Shown here: positions 10,137 through 20,277 of the stretch, piece by piece
Numbering within the stretch: position 1 is the stretch's first letter
Layout of the letters: the number at the start of each line of letters is the position of its first letter
From: Notospermus geniculatus
Taxonomy: Eukaryota; Nemertea; Pilidiophora; Heteronemertea; Lineidae
Direction: 5' to 3'
Assembly (NCBI GenBank): GCA_002633025.1
Contig: NMRB01000440.1
Location: 100,495-164,494 of the forward strand
DNA: 64,000 bases
Notes under the pieces: generated by a model
Seen by the model: only the letters and a program-made list of their open reading frames with translations
Database searches by the model: none
Told to the model about the DNA's origin: nothing
Position numbers and translations under genes: made by a program

Positions 10137-10444
10137 CACAGGAAAAAAATCAACTCGAGTGGAGACTCAGAGTCTCACTTCAGGGACAAAATGGTTCGAA
10201 ACACTTTTTGACTCAAAATGAAACAGAAAATATTCCAGCGCGAGACAATGACATCTCGGCCTAAAATATTTTCTCTCAGATCGAGACTGTCAGTATCTCA
10301 ACCCGAAATATTTTCTCTCGGAACGAGGTGTCTTTGCCTCGGGCCGAAATATTTTCTGTTAATTTTGAGTCAAAAAGTATTTCGAACCATTTTGTCCCGA
10401 AAGTGAGACTTTCAGTCTCCACTCGAGTTGATTTTTTTTCTGTG
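10137..10444. mobile_element. MITE with about 60 bp inverted repeats and a modular core
   Basis: The left arm (CACAGGAAAAAAATCAACTC...) pairs with the right arm (...GAGTTGATTTTTTTTCTGTG) over about 60 bp. The core holds three successive units of about 43 bp, each a small GAGNN...NNCTC hairpin followed by AAATATTTTCT. No coding capacity. Confidence 0.75.
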
Positions 10445-10506
10445 GAGGAATTCGATAATAATCATAAGATTCTTCTCTAGTAGCTCTTCTTAAATTCGCT
10501 CGCACG

Positions 10507-10596
10507 TATGGCAAGCTCTTTGGCCAGTAATTAAAAAAAATTATGTTTCGTAAAATAATAAGTGTTTAAAAATTACTGGACAACCAGCTTGCCATA
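10507..10596. mobile_element. Short hairpin MITE, about 90 bp
   Basis: TATGGCAAGCT...CCAGTAATT at the left end is matched inverted by AATTACTGG...AGCTTGCCATA at the right end, around an AT-rich loop. Confidence 0.6.
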
Positions 10597-10859
10597 TGCA
10601 GGGTGTACCCCAGAGACAGAAGGATACGACGGAGGTTTAAAGGGACGCTGTATTGCTTCAGTGTCTAAACATACCAATGTTAAGGGAGATCTCTATTGAC
10701 AATGCTGTTAAACTACCGTATGCATTGCAATTGCATTGAACCCTTGCAGCTACTATATGGCACGGCTTAACCCGCCAGCCATGGATGATTAATGCGTGGC
10801 GCACACCCGAGAATAAAATCGTGCGGACCATCGACGAGACTGGTGCGTGGTCGCTCGCC

Positions 10860-11054
10860 GGTCACATTTGCGACCACATTTCAGTGAACTATCCGCAAAC
10901 GACAGACGACTTCCGGAAGTGACTAAAGTCACCTTCTATTGTGGAATTCCTTTACAATTTGTATCATATTCATTCTCTTCGTTACTTCATTATATTGTTT
11001 TAGTCTACTTGTAAAGCGCTTTGAAGTTCTTTTACATAAAGCTATATAAATTTT

Positions 11055-11090
<36 letters not shown>

Positions 11091-11091
11091 T
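10860..11091 (+). repeat. LINE 3' UTR with (TAA)n tail
   Basis: The sequence TTGTAAAGCGCTTTGAAG, a TATATAAATTTTGTAA box and a run of TAA repeats is the typical 3' end of CR1/L2-type non-LTR retrotransposons. No RT coding sequence is attached, so it is a strongly truncated copy. Confidence 0.7.
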
Positions 11092-11099
11092 TCTATATT

Positions 11100-11960
11100 T
11101 CTACGTGTATATATCAGTCCACTTCTTTTAACAATACCTGTCTACCTATATGATGTGGCACCAAACGCAAGTTAAAATGCCTGTTATAAAACAAATTTCC
11201 TGACTTGTAACTGTAGAGATCAGTTTAGTATAGTTTCCGATCTCAAGAACGGAAGCCGTGTTGTGTTTGGTCAAATGTAGGCCTATACTTTATTGTCAGC
11301 CATCAATATATATTGTGTATTGTGAAATGTGTACTTTATTGTCAATTCTGTCGTGATTCCAACTTAAGTACGGCACATTGGATTGATTTTACAGATCGAT
11401 GTGAGCTAGAGCAGGAACAGACAGAGAATGTGGCTGTGTGTATTGTGCCTATGTCCGGTATGAGAACAAAAGAAACATGCTGGACACCATCAGTAGAGTT
11501 TTTTCGTATCTTATATTCCGGACGTTCGAAAGGGACATACGGCAGACACTATTGCTTCTCGTACACAAACATCAGTCTACGGAAAGGGGAGGGTTTGAGT
11601 TCTGTTCGGACGATGGCTAGACTCTCGCAGGTCATGCCATGAATACCTTCTGTAGTTCTGGATTCAGCTTGTGGGAGGCATGAAAGTATAGGTTGGCAAT
11701 TCGGCATTAAAATTGACAGCGGAGGGTGGTGTTCAACAACCTTTGTTCTCGTTTCTCCCTGAGTCGTCTACATTCATGCAGTTCTTGTCATTACCGTTAA
11801 GGTTCAAGCAACACGAAGTCTAGTTGTTCCGGGTGACCATTTTGTGAATATCAAAAGTGTGTCGTCGGTTAAGTAATCTGGAGTAAGATATACTGACAAG
11901 TTTTACTACTGTTTGGAAGTTCAGTTCTGCATTTTATCAGATGAAGTAGGCCTACTGTCT
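11100..11960. other. No gene recognised
   Basis: Unassigned sequence with short open frames only. It may contain the upstream region of the PAN-like ORF that follows. Confidence 0.35.
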
Positions 11961-11964
11961 CAAA

Positions 11965-12489
11965 ATGTCGACGTCATTCATTCAGATTGACCCAAACTGG
12001 GATCGGGTGTATCCTCCCAAGATGGATAATTTCATATCTAAAGGTTTTGCACGATCTCCCATTCACTGTGGAGTCCTATGCCACAATGCTGACGGGTGTA
12101 ACCACTGGCATATCCGACCAGAAGACATGTGCCTCCATTTTATGAGGAAGATTTTACTAACAACATTCAAGTTTCCGTGTGTACCACGTGATGGATCATG
12201 GCAGGTGACGAACATATACAGTGGCTCAACTGCAGTTTGTAATTATGGAAACGCTTTTTATTTTGGGCGAGTGTTGCAGCGGTATTATTTCGTAAAATTG
12301 GTAGGTCCCCTGAAAATCTGTGCAAGTCTCAGATTAGGGTTAAAGCATGGTGATAAAATGCCACGAACAAGAGAGGGTCGGACGCTGATGATGCAATCTG
12401 GCTATTCTCCAAAACTAATGCATGCTTACCTGAATACCTACTCAACCTCTTTTTTTCTGCTAGTGGCACACTACGAAAACGGTTTTTAG
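11965..12489 (+). CDS. PAN/apple-like ORF, 174 codons (exon or fragment)
   Basis: A frame starting at ATG 11965. Residues 25-75 show the cysteine layout of a PAN/apple module: RSPIHCGVLCHNADGCNHW, then a Met/Cys strand (DMCLHFMRK) and a later PCVPRD. The part after about residue 95 looks unrelated and may be read-through into an intron; GTAGGT at 12300 is a possible donor. PAN modules are extracellular binding domains. This and the exon at 1650-1949 could belong to related host genes, but I cannot connect them. No signal peptide precedes the module. Confidence 0.45.
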   Translation: MSTSFIQIDPNWDRVYPPKMDNFISKGFARSPIHCGVLCHNADGCNHWHIRPEDMCLHFMRKILLTTFKFPCVPRDGSWQVTNIYSGSTAVCNYGNAFYFGRVLQRYYFVKLVGPLKICASLRLGLKHGDKMPRTREGRTLMMQSGYSPKLMHAYLNTYSTSFFLLVAHYENGF

Positions 12490-12999
12490 CCGGTGTGACA
12501 TCTTCCGGTGTTTCCTATCACTGTTTCCTCTTATTGTTTGGAAAACGCTTGCAGACAAATGACACATTTGTCTGTGTGTCCCCTTATTGAAAAGTTGCAG
12601 CTTATTCCGTCAGACATATGCAGGGGGAACACTCACAGATGGGGAACATTCGAAAACATTACACCCCCGGTTAAGATTTTGCATGCTACTAGCGTTCCAC
12701 ATCGCTGAACGACGGAATGTGTTTTCTTTAGAAAACTCAGCTTGACTTGCAATTTATCTTAGGGCAAAGGGTATACAACTAAAACACCAGCCGAGGCAAC
12801 TGCGGGTAAGTCGACCAATTTACCGCAAACTATAAGGGACGACGTAGCTCAGATCAGCTGTCAATGGCATAAACCGTGGATAGAAGAATATGGATGAAAT
12901 CGCCCATGGGGTAAAAACGGAAATTTGAGGACAATCCCATACATCATTGGGTTCTGAACGTAGTGCTATTGAAACACTCCGCCCCACTTTCGTTCATTG
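12490..12999. other. No gene recognised
   Basis: No coding motif or clear repeat seen between the PAN-like ORF and the non-LTR remnant. Confidence 0.35.
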
Positions 13000-13001
13000 A
13001 G

Positions 13002-13740
13002 CTAGTCAGAAGTAAGCGAACTCATTGTGGACAGACAGACAGACGACATGACCAAAAACAATATGGTTCCCGATCTTGATGATCGGGATCCATAATAATC
13101 TAACACCTCGTTTACCACCGCGCTGCATGTAGCAGTCGATAGACCCGCCTTCAAGCCAAACTGTCGATCTGAAGACTTAAACACCCCGTTATATTTACTC
13201 AAAAATACATAATCAAAAACTTTCCAAGTACACTAATAAGTGAAATACCCCTATAATTATCTGACAGATTAATCCATTTTCGGATGTTCTTAGGCATTGG
13301 AACCACAGTAGTTTTTTACAAAATCGCCGACACAATATCCATGTTTCACCATTGAGGACAATAACAAAGATATCAGAACTTTCAGCCTCTGACCTCCGTT
13401 AATAAAGTCATTATGTTGTAATCCCCACAATACTGTCACTCTTCCCTTTTTTAAGTCGCTTCATGCCCATTTCTACCTCTTGCAGACTGTGTCTAGCCCG
13501 GCACACATACCTACAACACTGTTCCTTAATTCCCTTGTCGATGTCTTGCATCAACACTGTCATATCCCCCTCATCATATGACACAGAATTATAGATTCGA
13601 TTATATTTCTCAGAAAACACTTGGCAAATTGCCTCTGATCCCTCCACATTATCCATGGTCGTTGGTAAGACATTACTTCCTGTTTTCATCTTTTTCACCT
13701 CTTTCCAAAACTCTCGACTATTTTATGTTGCCTTTTTGTG
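13002..13740 (-). pseudogene. Decayed non-LTR retrotransposon reverse transcriptase fragment
   Basis: Minus-strand pieces in several frames read like the pre-RT linker and first RT blocks of a non-LTR element. A linker piece at 13698-13411 ends in VEMGMKRLKKGKSDSIVGIT. Around 13320-13230 there is SDNYRGISLISVLGK, the block 2 motif. At 13202-13060 there is DRQFGLKAGLSTATCSAVVN, the following block. Frameshifts separate them, and the catalytic (F/Y)xDD block is missing. It is a dead, internally truncated copy; CR1- or RTE-like placement is a guess. Confidence 0.75.
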
Positions 13741-13973
13741 GCCAACTTGTCGGCCGACGACCTTTCCTTATTTTGTTTGACCCTTCTAACCGCATAATGA
13801 TAGGCTGCCCTTGTCCTTCGACGTATATCTGCTATTACCCCATTATGCAGTCGCCCATTTTCGGCCCATATTGTATGCCAAAAATGGCCTTTTCTTTATA
13901 CCTTCACCTGATCATTCCAGTCTGCTATGCCACTACTTTGGTTCGGTTTGTTTAAACCGAAATCGTTGCCTTA

Positions 13974-14661
13974 AGCCGCTCTCACACGTGCGCCAATTTG
14001 CCTGCGATTGTATTTTTTACGACACGCAAACAATCGCAGAGATTGTCGCAGATTAGTCGCAGAGGTATCGCAGAATTGTCGTAAACCTAACGATAATCAG
14101 CGTTTTTTTTGCGTTCACTTGCGGTTGTTTGCGACAATTAGCGACAATCATGCGCCAATTTTCCAATTTTTAAATCTTTTCCCGCTGAACTACCGTATAA
14201 ATTCTGCGACAGTTTGCGACAATATTGTCGCAGCTTATCACGCATTATCGCATATTATTCCCAATAAACGTGGGATATACGATAAGGAGGCGACAGTCTG
14301 CGGTTATTTTCGACAAATCTGCGACCAAAAAATTATACCTGCAGTCCGTCTGTCGCACCTAATCGCAATATTTGCGACAACTTGTGGTTGTAAGTCTGCG
14401 ACAAATCAACACCGATAATTTGCGGTTATCAGCGACAACTTGCGGTTATCAGCGATATTTTGCGACAAATCTGCGATTGCTTTGCGATAAGTGTGCGACA
14501 AGGTTTAATTTTTTGAACTATTTCAAAACTTCACGAGGACATGCGATTGCCTGCAATATTATCGCAAGGTCTTCGATAGTTTGCGTTCATTTGCGACAGT
14601 ACACCAGCGATTGCCTATCGCAACGAAACGCAGGCCAACTGTCGCACGTGTGAGAGCGGCT
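13974..14661. mobile_element. GCGACA-rich non-autonomous DNA transposon, copy 1
   Basis: A 688 bp element with inverted ends beginning AGCCGCTCTCACACGTGCG, flanked on both sides by TTA, a 3 bp duplication like that of Harbinger-type elements. The interior consists almost entirely of short TTGCGACAA, TGCGGTT and ATCGCA motifs in both orientations, giving many possible foldings. Although frames are open over 80-136 codons, they read as repeated motif translation, not as a known protein. Confidence 0.8.
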
Positions 14662-14690
14662 TTACTCGCATTTAGGCAAGCCTCAATAAA

Positions 14691-14833
14691 GCGGCGAATC
14701 CACTGTGGCGATTTTGGCTTGAGACGGGGTTTCGTTCTCTTGCGGTTACCTTATATGGTAATCGGAAGTCCTTATAAGGTAATCGCAAGGGAACGCAAAC
14801 CCGTCTCAAGCCAAAGTCAGGTGGATCACCCGC
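14691..14833. repeat. Small foldback between the two GCGACA elements
   Basis: The left arm (GCGGCGAATCCAC..., with TTTGGCTTGAGACGGG) is matched inverted by the right arm (CCCGTCTCAAGCC...GTGGATCACCCGC) over about 60 bp with some mismatches. No coding content. Confidence 0.6.
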
Positions 14834-14971
14834 TAAGCCGCTCTCACACGTGCGACGATTTGCCTGCGATTGTATTTTTTTACGATACGCAAACAATCGC
14901 AGAGATTGTCGCAGATTTGTCGCAGAGGTATCGCAGAATTGTCGTAAACCTAACGATAATCAGCGGTTTTT

Positions 14972-16132
14972 AGCTCACCGGGGTGAGCTATTACGATGGT
15001 GCAGCGTCCGTCGTCATCGTCGTGTTCCGTTAGCAGGGCACGTTTCGTAACCGCCAGAGCTATTGATCTGAAACTTGGTACATATATACCCCTAGGTCAG
15101 ATGACCCATGACACAAAGTTTCGGTCCGATTCGACTCTTAGCTTGGCCACCAGGTGGCAGAAACCGAAAACACAAAAAGTGCAATAATTCCTGAACTAAT
15201 GACTAGATCTTCTCCAAATTTTTATCATAGGTGTATCTAATAAGGATACATAACTTATATAACGGGTTTTTGATTTGATCTACTTTTCAAGGTCACAGAG
15301 GCAAAAGTGACGAACCTGCCACAGTTTGTCATTATTTCACCAAGCGACTTCATATCTTGCATAAACATGCATTGAAGGGGTACCTTTAAAAACACCAAGT
15401 TTCGGCCCGATTGGACATTCAATATGGCCGCCAGGTGGCGTAACCTGAAAATTAAGTAACTGCTCTTACTCAGGAAGGACTTGACGCCGAGTGCTCAAAT
15501 TTGATATTTACGTCCCTCTATATGACCTTTACATGCGTGTCGAATTTCGGCCTGATTTGACTTCCAACATGGCCACCAGGTGGCGTAACCCAAAAATCAT
15601 CAAAGTGCTGTAACTCAGGAACGACTTATTCCAAAGTGCTCCAATTTGCTATGTGGCCCCCTGCAGATGACCTTTATGTACGTGTGAAGTTTCGGCCTGA
15701 TTGGACATCCAATATGGCCGCCAGGTGGCGTAACCCGAAAATCATCAAAGTGCTGTAACTCAGGGACGACTTGACCCAAAGCGCTCCAATGTGCTATGTG
15801 GCCCTCTGCAGATGACCTTTATGTGCATGTGAATTTCTGGCCCAATCGGACGTCCAATATGGCCGCCAGGTGGCGTAAACCGAAAATCGTCAAAGTGCTG
15901 TAACTCAGGAACGACGTGACCCAAAGCGCACCAATGTGCTATGTGGCCCCCTGCAGATGACCTTTATGTGCATGTGAAGTTCCGGCCTGATCGGACATCC
16001 TGAATATGGCCGCCAGGTGGCCCCCCAAATCATCAAAGTCCTACTCGGGAATGACTTGGCCCAGATTGCTCATCCCTCTGTCATTAGACTGTTATGTCCA
16101 ACCCGGTGAGCACATGGTCCATGGACCATTTC
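14972..16132 (+). mobile_element. Tandem-repeat-bearing element (GGTGAGC family), nearly complete copy
   Basis: It begins AGCTCACCGGGGTGAGCTAT, a short hairpin, and ends with GGTGAGCACATGGTCC followed by ATGGACCATTTCAT. Related ends or interiors recur at 28700-29500, 30310-31145, 49203-49245 and 59551-59724. The interior has a unique leader (14980-15390) and then five units of about 130 bp. It encodes no protein. The class is unknown; an ATTTC-type tail and TGGTCCATGGACCA palindrome at one end suggest a non-LTR- or SINE-like tail, but this is not proven. Confidence 0.65.
15390..16050 (+). repeat. Degenerate tandem repeat, about 130 bp unit, five copies
   Basis: Each unit contains a GATTGGACATCCAATATGG box, GCCGCCAGGTGGCGTAAC, a TCATCAAAGTGCTGTAACTC box and a GATGACCTTTATGTGCATG box. 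Units start near 15405, 15540, 15665, 15795 and 15930, and neighbouring units differ by a few per cent or more. Confidence 0.8.
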
Positions 16133-16677
16133 ATTTGCGTTCACTTGCGGTTGTTTGCGACAATCCTGCGCCAATTTTCTAATTTTTGAATCTTTTCTCG
16201 CTGAACTATCGTAAAAATTCTGCGACAGTTTGCGACAATATTGTCGCAGCTTATCACGCATTATCGCATATTATTCCCAATAAACGTGGGATATACGATA
16301 AGAAGGCGACAGTCTGCGGTTGTTTTCGACAAATCTGCGACAAAAAAATTATACCTGCAGTCCGTCTGTCGCACGTAATCGCAATATCTGCGAGAACTCG
16401 TGGTTGTAAGTCTGCGACAAATCAACACCGATAATTTGCGGTTATCAGCGACAACTTGCGGTTATCAGCGATATTTTGCGACAAATCTGCGGTTGCTTTG
16501 CGATAAAAGTGCGACAAGGTTTAATTTGTTGTACAATTCCAAAACTTCACGATTACATGCGATTGCCTGCAATATTATCGCAAGGTCTGCGATAGTTTGC
16601 GTTCATTTGCGACAGTACACCTGCGATTGCCTATCGCAATTAAACGCAGGCCAACTGTCGCACGTGTGAGAGCGGCT

Positions 16678-16862
16678 TAATGCTATCGTGAAAAACTTCG
16701 ATGTCATTCCGATGTGTCTTACAAAAAATTTATTACAGTTGATGGCATTAGTGGGTATCTCGATGTTGCTTAAATAATCGTCGAGTATACACGCTTCCTA
16801 AAAAACAACAGGAAGTGACGTAAATGGAGGAGGCTGCCATGACAACCATGCAAACATGGAAT
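16678..16862. other. Short unassigned spacer
   Basis: No feature recognised between the split DNA element and the foldback. Confidence 0.4.
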
Positions 16863-17768
16863 TTCCCAACTAATTTTTCACTTAGTTGCAGGTGTTTGAT
16901 TTTCTTGATAACTTCAGGTATAATATTTTATAATGTGAACTTCGTAATCATGAAAGAAAAATGTGACATTAGTTTCATTAATTAGGAAAACAAAGAGCAT
17001 TTGCAAAATGTCTGAAATCAGCATGAAAGCAGTGAAATTATTCCCTAATGTTTGTTGTACTGGGAGAGTAATGGTATTATTTATCATTCATCATAAAATC
17101 AGTACTGAACATATTGGTTTTGCTGAAATATTTGCATAAAATCTGTGATTTTCTTCATTTCTGCACCCCTATTTATGTGGGGGGAGAACAGAACAGCACA
17201 TCTAGGCCTGTTAGATTTGAATGGAATGCTGTAGTAAAGATTATGATCAATATCAGTTACAACATGTATAATCAACCATGACATGTAGGTAGGCTTATGT
17301 GATCGGTGGGACGTCAAATTCAAGTTTCCCTTTTATGACCTTATGCAACACCAACAAACCACTCCACTGCTATTGACAATAATCTTTACCACAGCATTCC
17401 ATTCAAATATGACAGGCCTATAGATGTGCTGTTCTGTTCTCCCCCCCCCCCCCACATAAATAGGGGTCCAGAAATGAAGAAAGTCACACATTTTTTGCAA
17501 ATATTTCAGCAAAACCAGTATGTTTAGTAATGATTTTTCGATGAATGATAAGTAATTCCATTACTCTCCCAGTACAACAAACATTAGGGAATAATTTCAC
17601 TGCTTTCATGCTGATTTCGGACATTTTGCAAATGCTCTTTGTTTTCCTAATTAATGAAACTAATGTCACATTTTTCTTTCAAGATTATGTAGTTCACATT
17701 ATAAAATATTATACCTGAAGTTATCATGAAAATCAAACACCTGCAACTAAATGAAAAATTAGTTGGGA
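16863..17768. mobile_element. Long foldback element, arms about 400 bp
   Basis: The left arm 16863-17262 is repeated inverted at 17363-17768, with an unpaired centre of about 100 bases. The ends read TTTCCCAACTAATTTTTCA and its inverse. Arms differ by small indels and substitutions, including a poly-C run near 17445 in the right arm. No ORF spans the arms. It is probably a non-autonomous long-TIR element. Confidence 0.85.
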
Positions 17769-18029
17769 AAAATGTTCCGAAAAAGAACATGCCCTTTAAG
17801 AATCATTGGTAGCGAAATTCAAAAATCTGGCTCCAGCGTTTTGTGCCCAAGAAAGTTAACTTCTTTGTCACCGATTTTCAGCTGAATTAGAGAAAAAAAT
17901 GTAGGAGGAGATAGATTTTTTTGGCAGTGAGAATTGCGATTTTATCGGTGTTCAGCGATGAAACCTCAGATCCAGGTGCCGTAATGTATGCAGAGCTTGT
18001 ACCTCCCCTGCGACGCAATGAGAATCATG

Positions 18030-18290
18030 CACTGTAAAAAATAATTAGTAAAATAACGGAAAAAAATCGGGCAGCAAAATTACACGGACCATTTTTATTT
18101 TACGGTGTCTCCTTTTTTTAACGGGCTCCATTGAAGGACAGTCCGTATTCGTACGGATATTAAAAAACTGACTGTCCATTTTCTTACGGAATAGTTCCGT
18201 AAAAAATGACATTCTAATTACAGAATTTCTGTAAAGCAACGGACATCTGTTAAATTTTTCCGTGAAAAAAAGGATTCTCCGAAATAAAAG
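18030..18290. repeat. ACGG/CCGT-rich AT-rich repeat
   Basis: The sequence CACTGTAAAAAATAAT and many spaced ACGGA/TCCGT and TTACGG motifs resemble a degenerate MITE interior. Only one end is recognisable. Confidence 0.35.
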
Positions 18291-18762
18291 GTTGGCCCCT
18301 GTAATTAAGCTGCCACATTGTTTCTACCATTAATCTTCACTGATATCAACAAGAAAGCTATTGTCAAAAAATGTGCTGATGAACGTGTATTTTCATAATG
18401 TGAGATACAGCTTGCTCTACACCCTTAACGTCATGCATTTGGTGAAAACCATAATTTTGTTCCACATGACATATATTATTGATCACAGCATTCTGAAGAG
18501 CCTTATGCTTACAATGATATCCACTTTGAGGTTCAACCAGTTCACTTTTATGAAAACACATCATATAGTTATGAAACTCAGAACACAAGTTGAATGGCTG
18601 GACAAATGACCCTCATGCATCCTAACGACATTCAAACCGAAGGTAATAATGTAAAATGTAGGCTATTCTCAGTGCACAGTTTGATTGAGTAATTCTGGGG
18701 GAAAGTGGTTCCCAGGCCTGTGATCAGTTTTCGAATTGGTTTCAATTCTGCAGTGAAATAAT

Positions 18763-19131
18763 AGCTGTGTTTACACCTAAGCAATTTTTCCAGGCCCGGG
18801 TTCGAATTTAACCCGAATTTTCTGTCCACACCTATTATTCGTCCTACGATACCTAAAACTGGCCATGCTATTTATAGACACACCACCCATTCAATGTTAG
18901 CAGACCGATAACTGTCGGTGGGCTCAGTAAACGTTTTAGCCCGGCATTTTTCTGTCCACACCTATGAAATTGCCGGGCTAAAGTATAACCCGGATCAGAC
19001 CCGCCGAGCGAAAGCGGGCTAAATTAGTCCGGCAATTATTAACCCGGATCCGATTTTCATAGGTGTAAACGCAAAAATGGAGGGTCAGAGCCGGGTCAGG
19101 CCCGGCAATTTCTTCAGGTGTAAACACAGCT
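18763..19131. mobile_element. MITE with AGCTGTGTTTACACCT ends
   Basis: A 369 bp element. The ends AGCTGTGTTTACACCT and its inverse are flanked by AAT on both sides, a likely 3 bp duplication. Internal CCCGG, GCCGGGCT and ACACCTAT motifs occur in both orientations. No protein. Confidence 0.75.
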
Positions 19132-19294
19132 AATGACTATAGTATCCGTGGTCTTTCTAGGCCTCTGAAATCAGGCATTGTCTCCCTATTTAGTAAAGAG
19201 CAACGCAGTTGTTTCTGTGTGATCATACACTGCCTGCATAGTTAAATGGTGGTGTGCTGATTTTATACCAATCCAGCATTTGAGGCCAAATGCG

Positions 19295-19379
19295 GGTTGT
19301 CAGGCCTATACTGTGTACCACTGCACAATAGTCAATGGGCCAATTGACTATTGTGCTATGGTATACAGTCCTGACAACC
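19295..19379. repeat. Hairpin, about 38 bp arms
   Basis: GGTTGTCAGG...ACAATAGTCAAT pairs with ATTGACTATTGT...CCTGACAACC around a short GGGCC-type loop. Probably a tiny foldback. Confidence 0.65.
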
Positions 19380-19792
19380 ACAACAGCTGAAAAAGCTGCA
19401 AATATTGCCAGACAGCACCTGGCATGCCACACTCTGTTCAAAATAAGGGCCACCTTATGAACCAAAATTGCCCACTAAAGAACTACGGTATGCGATCTCT
19501 TAGCGGTATTTTGACTGCCGACGTAGAGGGAGCCACCTAGCGGCAGCAAAACGAACACCAAAAATCCCATCAAAATGTACGCAGTAGGCTACATCGGGTC
19601 CATTCGCCGACAACGTTGTTTCTCCCTGTGTTGTAGAGTGGCGCGCACGGCTATGGTGGCGCCGGCTGTCGAGAAAAAGTGGCAATACAGGGGTGATAGA
19701 ATCGAATGCCCCCGCTCTCCTGATGTCCCCCTGCATTGTTTGTCACAGGATTAAGGGTCTTGGTCTCTCTTCAATGGTGCCCCTTTATCCGT

Positions 19793-19870
19793 AAATGTAT
19801 TGTTGGCGGACATCACATATCGATGGACGTATAAATGTATTGTTGGCGGACATCACATATCGATGGACAT
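19793..19870 (+). repeat. Tandem duplication of a unit of about 41 bp
   Basis: AAATGTATTGTTGGCGGACA and the following 15 bases occur twice head to tail, nearly identical. Confidence 0.8.
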
Positions 19871-19879
19871 TAGATTCTT

Positions 19880-20090
19880 TTACACCGGGCTCCTTTAAAC
19901 CTGAATATAGTGTATACTTTGCACTCGATTAGTATAAAGTGTATAATCATGTGAGATGCTGAAATTAATTACTCCCGGTATTTCCATAACTATACAATTT
20001 TTAATCCATTTTCCTTTTCATTAAATGAGAAGGTGACAACGGTAAAGTAAACACAAGATAAATCTATAAGATAAATCTTTATTTGTAGTT
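19880..20090 (-). mobile_element. 3' end of the Penelope-like element split by the Polinton
   Basis: On the minus strand this continues the GIY-YIG frame of 28714-28364 beyond the Polinton. Using one copy of the 6 bp duplication, the frame runs only a couple of codons further, to a TAA, then into an AT-rich 3' region. The extent towards 19880 is a guess. Confidence 0.5.
20085..20090 (+). repeat. 6 bp target-site duplication, left copy
   Basis: GTAGTT immediately before the Polinton; the same six bases follow its right end at 28358-28363. A 6 bp duplication is characteristic of Polintons. Confidence 0.9.
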
Positions 20091-20261
20091 AGTATAAGGA
20101 AAGTGAGGGGATCTGGATGGAGGAGGAAGATTAGCAGCAAAAAGTAGGCTAAAATACACTAAAATATCCCTATTTCCAGGCTTTTTTCAAAATTTATACC
20201 TACCTAAACTTGCAAACTAATAAAATCTCCTCCATCCAGATCCCCTCACTTTCCTTATACT
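20091..20261. repeat. Polinton left terminal inverted repeat (palindromic unit)
   Basis: 171 bp, repeated inverted at 28186-28357 with very few differences. Its outer 34 bases (AGTATAAGGAAAGTGAGGGG...) recur inverted at its own inner edge (...CCCCTCACTTTCCTTATACT), so each terminal repeat is itself a small element with AG...CT ends. Confidence 0.92.
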
Positions 20262-20277
20262 ATAAAAAATCTTAACT

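Larger units (their letters stand above)
14836..16677. mobile_element. GCGACA-rich DNA transposon, copy 2, split by an insertion
   Basis: The same ends as copy 1 (AGCCGCTCTCACACG at 14836 and its inverse ending 16677). Left part 14836-14971 and right part 16133-16677 follow copy 1 closely. The middle, 14972-16132, is a foreign insertion at the position corresponding to the poly-T of copy 1. The 3 bp flanks do not match here. Confidence 0.75.

Noticed and set aside
14008-14653. Frames of 93-136 codons in the GCGACA element
   Set aside because: They translate the repeated motif and have no family signature; both copies differ by frame-breaking changes.
14972-16132. Helitron
   Set aside because: No 5' TC or 3' CTRR end, and the hairpin is not placed as in Helitrons.
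19793-19870. Short direct repeats considered as a CRISPR array
   Set aside because: Only two units with almost no spacer, in a eukaryotic setting; a simple tandem duplication.
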